From assembly GCA_963920525.1 (NCBI GenBank), contig OY986439.1, positions 21,852,819-21,916,818 on the forward strand: 64,000 nt of DNA, written 5' to 3'. Source of the DNA: Dichetophora obliterata. Taxonomy: Eukaryota; Arthropoda; Insecta; Diptera; Sciomyzidae. The position numbers were made by a program, and so were the translations under genes. Below are positions 37,859 to 49,204 of the stretch, piece after piece. The notes under the pieces were generated by a model that saw nothing but the letters and a program-made list of their open reading frames with translations, ran no database searches and was not told the DNA's origin. Each line of letters opens with the position of its first letter. Within the stretch, counting starts at the first letter, position 1.

Positions 37859-39448
37859 GGGCCGCTTTCTCAATGTCCGGTTAAGCACTAATCAGAACTT
37901 TAACCAGCACTTAGAAAAAAAGCCCTTTCTCAATGTTCGGTTAAGGTTGAACTGTCAGTTAAGTGCTGATTAAGTTAACGGCAAGTTGTGGTTTCGGTTA
38001 GCGCCATTTTAGGGTAAACGATTTCGAAGATGCTGTCAAACTTTAAAATTTAAGATGACGGATAGAGTTGCCACCTAGATTTTTTTTATTTTTGCGAATT
38101 CTTGTAATTTTGAAATTCTGACAACGGATTTGATTTCGAATATAATGTCACAGTTTTAAAATTTAAGATGGAGGTTAGGGCTGCCGCCTAAATTTTTACC
38201 ACAGTATTGCCACCTAATAATATGTATTTTTAAGAGTTTTAAACATCATTTATCAGTGTTAAGGGGTCGCTGATTTTGAATCTAAAGTCCGAATTTTAAA
38301 ATTCAAGACGGTGGATAGGGTTGCCACCTTAATTTTTTGTAGTGTTATGAATTCGGGGCTGGCAAAAAAAAAATGGTACACCAAAAATGGGTCGCTGAAT
38401 CTGAATCCGTCGTCAGAATTTCAAAATTATAAAATTTTGTAATAATAGGGTTGCCACCTAATAATATATAATTTCACGAGTTTTAAACGACATTTATTAG
38501 TGTCATTTATAAAGTCAGAATTTTAAACTTTGCCAGCCCCGAATTTATAAAACTTAAAAAAATTAAGGTGGTAACCCTATCCACCATCTTGAAGTTTAAA
38601 ATGCTGACCTTAAATTCGGAATCAGCAACCCCTTAACACTGATAAATGACGTTTAAAACTACTGAAAAGACATATAATTAGGTGACAACCCTATTATTTC
38701 AAAATTTTATAATTTTGAAATTCTGACGACGGATTCAGCGACCCATTTTTGGTGTACCATTTTTTTTTGCCAGCCCCGAATTCATAACACTACAAAAAAT
38801 TAAGGTGGCAACCCTATCCACCATCTTGAAGTTTAAAATTCTGACCTTAAATTCGGAATCAGCAACCCCTTAACACTGATAAATGACGTTTAAAACTACT
38901 GAAAAGACATATAATTAGGTGGCAGCCCTATTATTTCAAAATTTTATAATTTTGGAATTCTGACAACGAATTCGGATTCAGCGACCCATATTTGGTGTAC
39001 CATTTTTTTGCCAGCCCCGAATTTATAAAACTAAAAAAAATTAAGGTGGCAACCCTATCCACCATCTTGAATTTTAAAATTCGGACTTTAGATTCAAAAT
39101 CAGACCCCTGAACACTGATAAATGATGTTTAAAACTCCATCTTAAATTTTAAAACTGTGACATTATATTCGAAATCAAATCCGTTGTCAGAATTTCAAAA
39201 TTACAAGAATTCGCAAAAATAAAAAAATCTAGGTGGCAACTCTATCCGTCATCTTAAATGTTGAAGTTTGACAGCATCTTCGAAATCATTTACCCTAAAA
39301 TGGCGCTAACCGAAACCACAACTTGCCGTTAACTTAATCAGCACTTAACTGACAGTTCAACCTTAACCGAAGATTGAGAAAGGGCTTTTTTGCTAACTGC
39401 TGGTTAAAGTTCTGATAAGTGCTTAACCGGACATTGAGAAAGCAGCCC
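37859..39448. mobile_element. 1.6-kb TTAA-flanked palindromic element
   Basis: Ends GGGCCGCTTTCTCAATGTCC and, inverted, GGGCTGCTTTCTCAATGTCC, with TTAA on both sides (37855-37858 and 39449-39452). Arms of at least 230 nt pair at the ends. The middle is built of several inverted and direct copies of a 150-250 nt unit with GGTGGCAACCCTATCC and GCCAGCCCCGAATT landmarks, at least three copies between 38270 and 39110. No coding capacity. GG...CC ends with TTAA suggest a Kolobok-type non-autonomous element. Confidence 0.75.
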
Positions 39449-40026
39449 TTAATCTAATAAAATTAACAGTATTTTATAAATTTCACCAAAAAGAAACATT
39501 TTCTAACAATCTCAAATATAAAACATCAGCTGTTGATGAAAAAAGCACAACTGAACAAACCGATGGCATTTCACAAATAGCATCGAAAGTGAAAACAGTA
39601 TGGCAATCAATTGACACATAAATTCAACGTCAGTCTTTGACATTCGATTTTATGTCAGTTTTTGGGTTTCAATGAAAACGCATTTGACGTCATATGGTCA
39701 AGATGAATACTGACATCAGTGATTGTTGTCATTGAAATTGACTTCATTTATTTTTAAAATGCGTATACAAACAAGTTATTACCTACTAAAGAACGCGTTG
39801 AACGAAATTCGGTGGTTGCTTCAAACCGTTGCATTCAAAAAGTAGCCAAATTAAGCAAATCGCATTTTGGCGAAAACATTGCTGGACAAAAAAAGACCAT
39901 ATCTCCTAAAGTATTTCGAATTTCAAAAAACCCCTTTTAGGACGATAGTCTCAAATATCTAAGCTATAAAATATGTAAAAAAAAAAATTCGAAAAAAATT
40001 ATTGCCAACCAGGAATACTCCCTTAA

Positions 40027-41365
40027 CAGAAAAAAGGCTAATGGCTGTGATAACTGTGACACCCACGCAAGGATTTATCTGAATTAGCTTAGATTAGAGA
40101 TTTTTACACGGTTAAAAGTACAACAGTTTATTCATGTCTATTCCTTTATCTCCTAATCTAAATACAATTTTGATTTAAGGCAATTGGCAAACTTTTAGCA
40201 AAGCAATCTAACTTTTAGCAAAAAATTAAACTAAGTTTTTATAGCTTCACTTTGTACGTTAGTCAAAACTAAAATGTATTCCTGTTGTATGGGAGGAAGA
40301 CGCGGATCCACAGGGGTGAAAAGAGAAAAATTTCCCCCCACACAAGATTTTGAAATTCTTAAAAAAAGTAATTTTATTACATCGTCCAACTGAACGAAAA
40401 AAATATGAATTCTGCAACAAGAATTCTATTATAAACTGCATAGATTCAGCTTATTAAGTATGTACAGAATGCCGGAGCAATTTATATGGAACAAGTAGCC
40501 TTGTACTGAACTGGCTCAACTTGGATCGAAAGATATAATGCCATACATTAACGCTCCAACATTTTGCGTGAATACATCAAAAAATAGGATATTTTTAAAA
40601 GATTTTTAAAAAATATGTAATGAATGGAATGAAAAAGCATCAGTGTAGTGATGTATAATAGAAACTCCAATTGCGGAAGGTGATTTAAAACAACATATTT
40701 TTGAAAATTAATTTTATCCCAAAAATAATGAGAATAGTCATTAAATATAACGTTAGAAATCATCTATACAAAATTTGGTCTCGATACCTTAATTATGAGG
40801 ATTACCTTAAAATCCTCATATTTCAAAATTAAATTTTAAAAATTTGCTATTTGCATTTATTTAATAAAGATTTTCCTAACCTTTTCAAAATATTTTATCT
40901 CTCTTTTTATGAATATTTTTGCAATTATAAATAAATTTGTATTTGATTTTCAGGTAAACATCAAGAATATCCTATTATTAGATGATTTGGCTCATACCTT
41001 AAAAGATATTACGATTTTAAATAATTATTAGTAAGTATCAGACCTCTTAGCAAATAAACTTTGCAATATGATTCTTCTGTATAATTTATGCCACCTTTAA
41101 GGACATTTTATAGCAGGAAGATGTGATCAGAAAGGACGACATTTTGTGTTTCTCCCTTCTATCTTTGTACTAACCGAACCAGCCCTTACAATTTTTCATA
41201 AAATAATTTTTTAAAAATCCCTTGTTTTTACTGGGGCAGACAGATGTGATCAGATCAAAACAAAAACTGTAGTTTACATGTAAGTTACAATATCCTTTGA
41301 ATGAGCCCTAAGCCAAATCGATACTATGTACTTTTGAATTTAGCTTTGGCTCAATGTACAGCAAC
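40027..41365. other. No gene seen
   Basis: AT-rich, with short frames on the minus strand (40259-40441, 40548-40763) that are Phe/Ile/Tyr-rich and without recognisable features. Confidence 0.4.
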
Positions 41366-41584
41366 CAGTGCCGTAGCTACGGGGGGGGGGGGGGGAAATA
41401 AATGGGATATATCCCCTCCCTTTAACTATTGCTTAATTTAAAAATTAAATTATTATAAATTTTGAAAAAATGGAACTAAATTTTTTACATAAAATGTTCG
41501 AATAAAAATATAATTTGCAAGCACTGCGCATTTATAATTTTTTTTAACAAATTTTATCTAAACTCATCCAATTGACCGAATGTA

Positions 41585-41860
41585 CTTTTTGCTTAAAGCT
41601 GTAAGAACGAAAAAAAATTCCATAAGAAATACATTGAGCTTTTTGACAACGAACAGGCAGCGAAATTTTTTTCGCCAACTAGTACGCTGTAGAAGCGAAA
41701 ATTATTGCTATGTTGCCACGTTTCCATTCGTGAGTGGAGAGTTGAAATGTCAAAATTTCTCTGTCGATTATATGCCCGTACACTTAATTTCGGCCGAAAT
41801 TCGCCATTCAACAATAAAAAATAAGCAGAAAGTATGTTTAAGTGTTGAATTTGTTATTTA
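41585..41860 (+). repeat. Dispersed repeat B, copy 1
   Basis: Shares with 52512-52860 and 54769-55010 the wording GACAGCGAAAAGGTAGCGAAA-like (here ACAACGAACAGGCAGCG), TACGCTGTAGAAGCGAAAA, GGAGAGTTGAAATGTCAAAA and TTATATGCCCGTACA. Non-coding. It probably inserted into the hAT element before decay. Confidence 0.6.
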
Positions 41861-41881
41861 AAAATACTGACTGGATTTCAG

Positions 41882-42374
41882 GCACTTTTTAATGATGTCT
41901 CTTCAGAAAATAATTTTAAATCGACCTTTGAGTTTTACGAGGAGTTTCTTGACTGCCCACCAACAACAGCCGTTACTGAAGTTAGACTGTGGAAGCAGTA
42001 TATTAGCCGCAAGGGCGCGTTACCAAAAAATGCTTTTGAAGCGATGGATATGTGTCCCAAGGACGTTTTTCCAACTGTTAATACATTTCTGAAAATTCTA
42101 GCAACTTTGCCAATGTCAATCAGTACTGCTGAGCGCACTTTTTCGTGTATGAAGCGAATAAAGACCTACTTAAGAAAGTCAACAGGACAGGCATAGTTTA
42201 TAATTTGAATTTGTTTGTTAAACAGTTGTAGTAAGCTATAATTATCTATTAAAATTTGAGAATCGGCTTAACGGACTGGCTACCCTTGCAATACACAAAG
42301 ATGTGCCCATCAATGCCGATGAGGTACTCAATGAGCTATCTAAGAAACCAAGGCGATTTGACTTAATTGTTTAA
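41882..42374 (+). pseudogene. hAT transposase, C-terminal remnant
   Basis: After an acceptor-like ATTTCAG the frame 41882-42190 (103 codons) reads through VFPTVNTFLKILATLPMSIS, then TAERTFSCMKRIKTYLRKS. This is the dimerisation domain signature of hAT transposases (LP.S...AER.FS..KRIK..LR). The end is at 42258-42374: NRLNGLATLAIHKDVPIN, then RRFDLIV and stop, matching the usual hAT tail. The two parts are joined if 42191-42260 (70 nt) is an intron. Its donor is GC (GCATAG), one change from GT. The N-terminal zinc finger and the catalytic core are absent. The copy is therefore inactive. Confidence 0.8.
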
Positions 42375-44294
42375 CAAAATAATAATTAATGTTACATGTA
42401 CATTTTTACTACTTTTTGACTGTTCGCTAGGAGCGCACAAGCATTAAAATAAGCTTAACCCTTCTGCACTCCTTGGGTCAATTTGACCCAATTTTGATTT
42501 TCAAACGCAAAACTTTTCCCTTTAGTTATAAGATATGAACGTGAAACTTTAATTTATCCATTAGAGTGGCGAAAATTATGCTTTTAAAAGAAAATAATAA
42601 AATTTAAATTTTTCCTCCCCCCTCCACATGTCAAAACACGATTTACACACATTTAATATCCTTTGGGTCAATATGACCCAACTAGCGATATTGTAAGTTT
42701 AATCCCACTTTAACATTTCTTTCCTATTGAATATCATTGAATTGAGTTCATCTTCATTCAAAATCATCGATCAATCATTTTTTGAGTCAAAGAATCAATA
42801 AAATCGCTTTCATCGAATATTTTTTCATTCATAATTTTATTATTCTCCAACTGTAGGTGGGATTTGGAGAATCCCGCAAAGGTATCTTTTGAAATTTGTT
42901 TTATGATGATATGGTAACGCATTGACACAAACACATTGTACACAAAAGAGTTCATTCAAATTGCAGTTCGGTGATTCCCCGTTTTGTATATGAAAAAAAA
43001 ATATTTCGCTATGATGATGCTAGAACTTTTGTCTCATTAGAATATTTTCTTTCAATGAGTTCAGTTTAATTTTTGGTGATCAGCGTGCATACATATATTT
43101 TTTTTCTAATTCATCATAATTGAGTATTTTTACATAATGGCACAAAGAAGAAAAGTAAGTATTGTAAAATAATATTTCTAATATATGATTGTTCCATGAT
43201 GAAATTGCTTCAGATTCTTAGTGATCTTCAGTTGCAACAAATAATGAATGATGAAGATGATGACATTTTTGATGATAGTGATGAAGACGACATTTTTTTC
43301 ACCCAACAGCGATGGAGAGGACGAATCATATTCATCGTCAAAAAATAGCGTTGAAAGCGTGGAGTTGGAAGACGCAGTAGAAATAGATCACAGCACTTCC
43401 GTTACATATTTATCTAAGGACAAAAGTGTAGTTTGGAAAGAACAGCCACCACTTCAAACAGGCAGGTTACCAAAAAATCAAATTTTATTGAATAAGCCTG
43501 GACCTACCAAAACAGCAACATCTATGGTTACAGATATAAAGTCTTCGTTCGATTTGTTTATATCACCAAATATAAAAAATATTGTGATTCAAATGACAAA
43601 TCAAAAAGGTGTAGAATTATATGGAAATAATTGGCAAAACATTGATATGATAGAGCTTGATGCATATGTTGGATTACAAATAATGGCAGGAGTTTATAAA
43701 TCTCATGGAGAAAATCTCACTAGCTTGTGGAATGAAAAAAACGGAAGACCTATTTTTCGAGCAACAATGAGTCTCAAGCGATTTGCGATCATATCAAAGT
43801 GCCTACGGTTTGACAGCTCTGAAGATAGAGAAGAAAGAAGAATTCGTGACAAACTTGCACCGATACGAAACGTTTGGGACAAGTGGAGTAATCATCTCAA
43901 AATTTTTTACAATCCACATGAAAATGTTACTGTAGATTAACAATTGGTTCCATTTCGAGGTCGGTGCAGTTTCCGGCAATATATTCCATCAAAGCCCGCC
44001 AGATATGGCATAAAAATTTGGGCACTTTGGGATTCTACAACTAAATATGCCTGGAATATGGAAGTGTACACAGGCAGAGCAAGAAATACACAGCCAGAAA
44101 AAAATCAAGGTGAGACTTTTGTACTTCGTATTACATTTATTATATTTCCATATTTTTAATTAAGTGAGAGAGTGGTGCTAACATTATCAGACCCTCTCCC
44201 AAAGGGATGCACAATCACATGTGATAATTTTTTTACTACATATTTACAATCTTGCCATTCAACTACTTTGTCAGAATATTACATTAGTTGGCAC

Positions 44295-45398
44295 CAGGGT
44301 TCGGACTTGGAAATTCGCAAATCGCAGTAAATTTTGAAAAAAAAACACAGTAAAACGAACTTTTTCGCAGTAGTTTTTTTTTGTTTTTTTTTATTTACAA
44401 CCATGTACGTACATTTACTACTAATGTATGAACATTTTATACTAATAACATAATATACACTTAATTATATACTTTATATTTGCATGTTGCAGAAACATAT
44501 TTCTTACTGATTCAAAATATATTTGCCGTAGACAAATTCAATCACGGTCTTTAAAAATTGGCAAAAACTTATGTAGAACTTTAAAACAATTGTTGTTATT
44601 GCAATGACAGCTGCATCTGACAAATTATTTTATTCTGTTTTAAAGCTTAGACCACAGTATATAGATGTAATTACAGATGGGCCCTTGAAACTGCATTTTC
44701 ATAATCAACATCAATGCTTAAGGAAGAGTTGTCTAAAGTGGGACCGGTTTTGTTTTTTCATCATAATTTTTCACAATGAAATTATTTTCGAGAGCCAAAT
44801 ATATCAATGGATTGGCTAATAAAATGACTATCTTTTTGCTAAATACAGTGTTTAGTTTTGTTGGAAAGTTTCATTATATTTTTCCAAAAATCTAAAAGGC
44901 TTAAAATCCAGAAATTGTTGTCTTCTAACGTGGGACTCTATCACACATTCAATAAAATCACAGAAAGCGTAAAGTAATTGAAATGAAAACTCCAAATAAT
45001 GAATATTTTTTTATTCAAAGAAATTTTTTTTCTGCATTTGAACAGAAATCACTTTGAAATCGTGCTAAACCAAAAAAATAATGACAAAATTCACTGCCAA
45101 AAAATTTTTTCTGAAATTTTGTTTCTCCAAGTCCATATGAAAAGTTATGGCGCTTCAAAGCTATACTGTCAATGTCAAAACATTGGTGATGCCTGTGGAA
45201 AATATCGGAGAGAAGTTCGAGTCCCACTTTAGACAACTCTCCCTAAATATTTCTAAAATATCACAAAAATAACCATAAAAAGGTTTGTGGCTAATAAATC
45301 GCAGTAGATTTAGAAAAACCGCAGTGACGCAGTAAAACCATAAATTTTGCTAAAAAGCGCAGTAGATCTACTGCAATTGCAGTAAAGTCCGAACACTG
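44295..45398. mobile_element. 1.1-kb hAT MITE inside piggyBac (TSD GTTGGCAC)
   Basis: Ends CAGGGTTCGGACTT and, inverted, CAGTGTTCGGACTT, bordered by the identical octamer GTTGGCAC (44287-44294 and 45399-45406). It splits the codons of piggyBac transposase just after the second catalytic Asp region. Subterminal GCAGTA/TACTGC words recur at both ends. No transposase. A further inverted pair lies inside at 44725-45240. Confidence 0.9.
44725..45240. mobile_element. Innermost TIR element of the nest
   Basis: AGAGTTGTCTAAAGTGGGAC at 44725-44744 and its exact complement at 45221-45240 enclose about 475 nt of AT-rich sequence. Outer boundary bases and duplication are unclear. Non-coding. Confidence 0.6.
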
Positions 45399-46508
45399 GT
45401 TGGCACTGTCCGTAAAAATAAAACTTTTTTGCCACCAAAAATTCTGGATATGAAAAAAAGCCCGTATTGCACTCTGATTTTTTGTTTTCAAATGATATAA
45501 CTATAGCATCCTATGTTCCAAAAAAAAATAAATACGTTCTCCTCTTAAGTTCTCTTCATCATTCAGCCGATGTAAGAGACGATGAACAAAAAAAACCTGA
45601 AATAATACATCATTACAACCAAACGAAAGCTGGAGTTGATGCGCTTGACCAACTAGTTGCTAATTACACATGTAAGCGCATGACTAAGCGATGGCCTGTT
45701 GCATTATTTTCAAATATGATAGATGTATCAGCATATAACTCCTACGTCATATGGACTGAAATGAATCCTGCCTGGAATTTTAATAAAAACTTCAGACGCA
45801 GGCTTTATCTAGTAGAACTTGCAGATCAGCTAATAAATGAGCATATTTTGTGAAGAAAGGTTTTGCCACATGGACCATCAGCAAGAAATCTTGTTAATAA
45901 TATTCAGCAACAAAATGATCTCACAGGTGCCTCGCAATGTTCTAAACAAAATACTACAAATACACCATTGTCCAGTAATTTACCAAATAAACGACAGCGG
46001 TGTTTCTTTTGTCAACATGGAAGGAAATCAAATAAGTATTCCACCAAATGTGATACTTGTAAAAAATTTATTTGCAAAGAGCACATGGTAACATTGTGTA
46101 TAAATTGTCATAAAAATTCTTAAATTTGTATACATTAGTATTAAAAATATAATTATGATTTTATTATTTTTCAAAAAAAAAAAGGCTGAATTTAAAATTT
46201 AATTTTATTATATATATATTTTTTTTTTAATAATTGCTCAGGAAGGGCTTATTTATTTTAGTTTTCAATTTTTTTTTATATACTAAATAAAAAAACAACA
46301 AAACAAATAAATTTCTAATATTAAATATGAAATTTTGTTAACATTTTAATATTGGGTCATATTGACCCAAAGGATCATAGGAAGGGCACATATCCAAGGG
46401 ATGCAGAAGGGTTAAATAATAAATAAATATATATATATTTTTAAACATAATATCAAATTTTCTTTATCGCTCCCTTTGGCAAGTCCTGGCTACACCACTG
46501 ACAGCAAC

Positions 46509-47392
46509 CATATATGTATCTTACATCAATCTAATGCCATCTGCTAAGGACTAATGCAAAGACAGAGAATAAAAAGCGCACAGAGAATGAAATTTTCACG
46601 TATTTGCAACTGATCAGAAAAAAGTTCTGCGTTTTCTTTCTAAGAGAAGGTAAAATTTTCTTTCTGCCGGTTTGGCGTTGCTTCATATTCAATACGACAC
46701 AGCTTTGATTCCAAAGTATGTGGTCGAAAAATTTTCAAAAATAATCAACTATATAATTTTACTATGAATGGAATAACACACCGTAATTTGTAGTATGATA
46801 AAAAAGCAAGGCCTTAATTTGATGTTTTCAAATAATTAGAAGTGAATAAGTGTAAAAAATATTAATAAATATTATTTTACTTCAAATAAAGAATAAAAAA
46901 AAGTATTTTAAAAAAATGCAAAAGAAATTTTCAGAAATTTTTTACCCCCAAAATTTCTCTCTGGATCCGCCACTGTGAGAGGTGCCACTACTATTTATTT
47001 GTAAATTCAAGTGTAAAATGTTGTGGAACTTTTAAAAATCGTTAAAATAAAATTTCTTAATCATGGCTTCACTTTCGCCCCAGTTATAACCTTAACCCAT
47101 TGTATGGCTATGTAACAGAACTGTAACAAGCCGCATAAGTTCCTAGTTAAGAAGTCATAAGTCGTAAGAAGATTATGATGCTAATCATATAAAGTTCGTA
47201 TTCGTATAAAAATATATGATTAAAAAGTTATGTGCAAGAAAAACATAAAATTAAAAAGAATAAATACAAAATATTTTAATAAGATCAATACTGAGTAGTG
47301 TTCCAAAAATTGAAAATTGATTGAATTAGCTAAAAATGTTCACAATTTATCAAAAAATGGCGAATTTTTAGTATGTTGATTTTCTATGACTT
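46509..47392. other. No gene seen
   Basis: AT-rich flank right of the hAT nest. Nothing recognisable. Near 46955-46980 the wording CTCTCTGGATCCGCCACTG resembles a decayed hAT end (CAGTGGCGGATCC complement) without a partner. Confidence 0.35.
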
Positions 47393-47589
47393 AAATACAA
47401 ATTCTAAATGCTTGATAGTTTAAATTAGGGATGTCCAAAGGCGTTTTGCCCATACGGGCGTTCTGCCTGCCCGCAGCAAGCAGCACGGGCAACAGCATAT
47501 GCTTGATGGATTCGGGGGTAAAAGGAACGAGGGACATGCACGAAGAGAATAAGAAAGAGCGTAAGAAAAAGCGCCATTTCTATCGTGAT
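47393..47589. repeat. Dispersed repeat C, left member
   Basis: TTAAATACAAATTCTAAATG followed by CTTGATAGTTT (47395-47427) recurs at 50748-50785. A GC-rich block with GCCTGCCC and CACGGGCAA follows here (47455-47500). The same words precede the repeat at 50685-50735. The order is swapped, as if the two blocks flank one old element. Confidence 0.4.
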
Positions 47590-48042
47590 CAGAGTTGCCA
47601 GAAAAATGTTGAGCCTGTAGCTAAAATTGCTAACAAAAGTAGCTTAAAAGAGCTAACCATTTTTTGTAAGCTAGAAAAGGAAAATAGTTAAAAGCAAACA
47701 CAACTGCTATATTTAATCAGTTTATCAATCATATTGGTTAATTTGTAAATGCAATGTTTTGCTGCATAAAAAATTATTAAAAACTATCTTTATTTAGTTT
47801 TATGTACACAAAATTGAAGAAAATTGATAAAATTGTATGTATTTTACATTGAATAAAGGTATTTTTGATAATTTTTTTTAAAATTTTAAAATATAGTTTA
47901 TAATATTGGCCTTTAAGAAATAAAAGTAGTAGTTAAAAATAGCTAAGCTCTAAATGAAAAAAGCTTGAAAAAATTGTAAGGAGCTAAAACACAATTTTCG
48001 AAAAAATAAGCTGAATCTAGCTGAATCTAACTGGCAGCACTG
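47590..48042. mobile_element. 453-bp hAT-like MITE (decayed)
   Basis: CAGAGTTGCCAG at the left and CTGGCAGCACTG at the right form a 12-nt inverted repeat with CAG..CTG ends. Candidate octamers outside (ATCGTGAT and ATGGTGTG) agree at only 5 of 8 positions, so the boundary is provisional. The interior AGCTAAAA/AGCTTGAAA words recur. Confidence 0.4.
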
Positions 48043-49204
48043 ATGGTGTGTGTGAGAGTCTGCTTTACGAAAGTCATAATATAGCTCATTAATGTATGCA
48101 GGGTTACCACATTTTTATTATTAAATAATTTATAAATTAAATCTTTTAAAAGTTCTAAAAATATTTTATAACTGACAGCTAGTGTGTAAAATCAAATTGA
48201 GTTTAATAATATTGTGGTTTTAAAAAATCCTTTTAATGCAATTTGGAGGCAAGGCGCATTATTTATCCTAAGCTAATTCAGAATTTTGACTTCGCAAACG
48301 TTAGTATATTTTGAACTCTTCAAATCTTGAGATTAGCTCTGTTCAAAATATAATAGCTAGGCTCAAACATCTTAGCTGGGTTCGCAAAAACTCTCAATTG
48401 AAGAGAAAAATTGCACTCCTCCTCATCAATATTATTACGAACGATTCACCTTGTTTTCCTCATTCGTGAAGAAAAAAAAAAACTTGAGCGCTCTTATGTT
48501 AAATATTCAGAGTGATTAAAACTTTTTCTTCGCTCTTTCATATTATTCGATCTTAGACTGCGCTCCTCAAAAAACTGAGTTGAACAACGCCTTCTCTTTG
48601 TTATTCATTTGCTGTTTCTCGCTCGCGAGTTGTTGCAAAGATAAACTCATTTCAATGAAATTTCTTTCATTTCTTTCAGTTTTTTCGAGTGATATTGTTA
48701 ATTAAAAATATATACGTGTTTTATGATGAATTATAATTTTTGCATTTTTTTAATGAAATATTAAAGCACTGAATAAATTTTTAAAATGTTCCTTTTTGTT
48801 AATTTATCTTTGTTTCTTATAATTTTATAAAATATAATGATTTTTGAAGCTTTTGTAAGGAAATGTACTATTAAGAAAAATACTTAATATTGTTGACCTA
48901 AATCCTTTCAATTTATTACGTGCGAAGTGCTTAACTAAAGTTTTGCATCAAATAAAAGCGAGCGATTCAATGAGCTTATCATTTCAAAATTCACGAGCGA
49001 TGAAAACTCAACATCTCTCATCAACACGCATCGCTCTTTTAAAATTTGTCAGCATACAAACTCACGAACGAGGGAAGCAGCTGAGGAGTTATAAGAAGAG
49101 TGAATATTTTTTCTGCATACGCTCTGAATATTATAAAATGATAAAGTCATAGCAAAGATAACTCAGAAGAGCGAGAGCGAATTTTGATTGCTTTACGCAC
49201 CCTG
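48043..49204. other. No gene; GAGCG/CGCTC-rich stretch
   Basis: 48410-49190 has many GAGCGA/TCGCTC and ACTCCTC/GAGGAGT words on both strands, possibly an imperfect long inverted region, but ends are not definable by eye. No coding frame recognised. Confidence 0.35.

Larger units (their letters stand above)
36505..40022. mobile_element. 3.5-kb Kolobok/Mutator-like element
   Basis: Inverted ends GGGAGTATTCCTGGTTGG (36506 region and, complemented, up to 40022) are bordered by TTAG on the left (36501-36504) and TTAA on the right (40023-40026). This is consistent with a TTAA duplication with one change. It carries minus-strand protein remnants (37122-37495), a small inverted element (36778-36932) and a 1.6-kb palindromic insertion (37859-39448). 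Confidence 0.55.
43138..46123 (+). pseudogene. piggyBac transposase, interrupted
   Basis: A start ATG at 43138 is followed by MAQRRK, an intron 43156-43214 (GTAAGT...TTCAG), then an acidic N-terminus. DDE domain blocks follow in order: NQKGVELYGNNWQ, IMAGVYKSHGENLTSLWN, PIRNVWDKWSNHLK, VTVD at 43926-43937 (first catalytic Asp), FRGRCSFRQYIPSKPARYGI, TCDNFFTTY (second Asp near 44223), then GVDALDQLVANYTCKRMTKR (third Asp near 45638). A Cys-rich C-terminal finger (CFFCQHG...CDTC...CKEH...CINC) ends at 46123. Breaks are a frameshift in the T-run near 43290, TAA at 43938 after VTVD, an intron-like 50-nt segment after 44113, a 1.1-kb insertion (44295-45398), a shift near 45460 and TGA at 45851. 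The protein cannot be made from this copy. Confidence 0.9.
42459..46411 (+). mobile_element. 4-kb piggyBac element nested in hAT
   Basis: TTAA (42455-42458) then CCCTTCTGCACTCCTTGG on the left. On the right CCAAGGGATGCAGAAGGG, then TTAA (46412-46415). Each end has an internal palindrome (GGGTCAATTTGACCC left and GGGTCATATTGACCC right). The transposase gene occupies 43138-46123. The CCC..GGG termini with TTAA define piggyBac. Confidence 0.92.
41366..46500 (+). mobile_element. 5.1-kb hAT element (TSD ACAGCAAC), outer shell
   Basis: Left end CAGTGCCGTAGCTACGGG, right end (complement) CAGTGGTGTAGCCAGGAC, and the identical octamer ACAGCAAC at 41358-41365 and 46501-46508. This is a textbook hAT boundary. 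Inside are a dead transposase C-terminus (41882-42374) and a whole piggyBac element (42459-46411). A G-run of about 17 lies just inside the left end. Confidence 0.9.

Noticed and set aside
37859..39448. CRISPR array or gene-conversion palindrome
   Set aside because: The repeated units are long, inverted and without unique spacers, and TTAA borders identify an inserted element.
37587..39760. An additional inverted pair outside the palindromic element (GGTTTTCATT and AATGAAAAC)
   Set aside because: Similarity is too short and interrupted to support a separate element.
41390..41407. G-run as a G-quadruplex regulator
   Set aside because: It is part of the hAT terminal region, and such runs are common there. 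No gene is adjacent.
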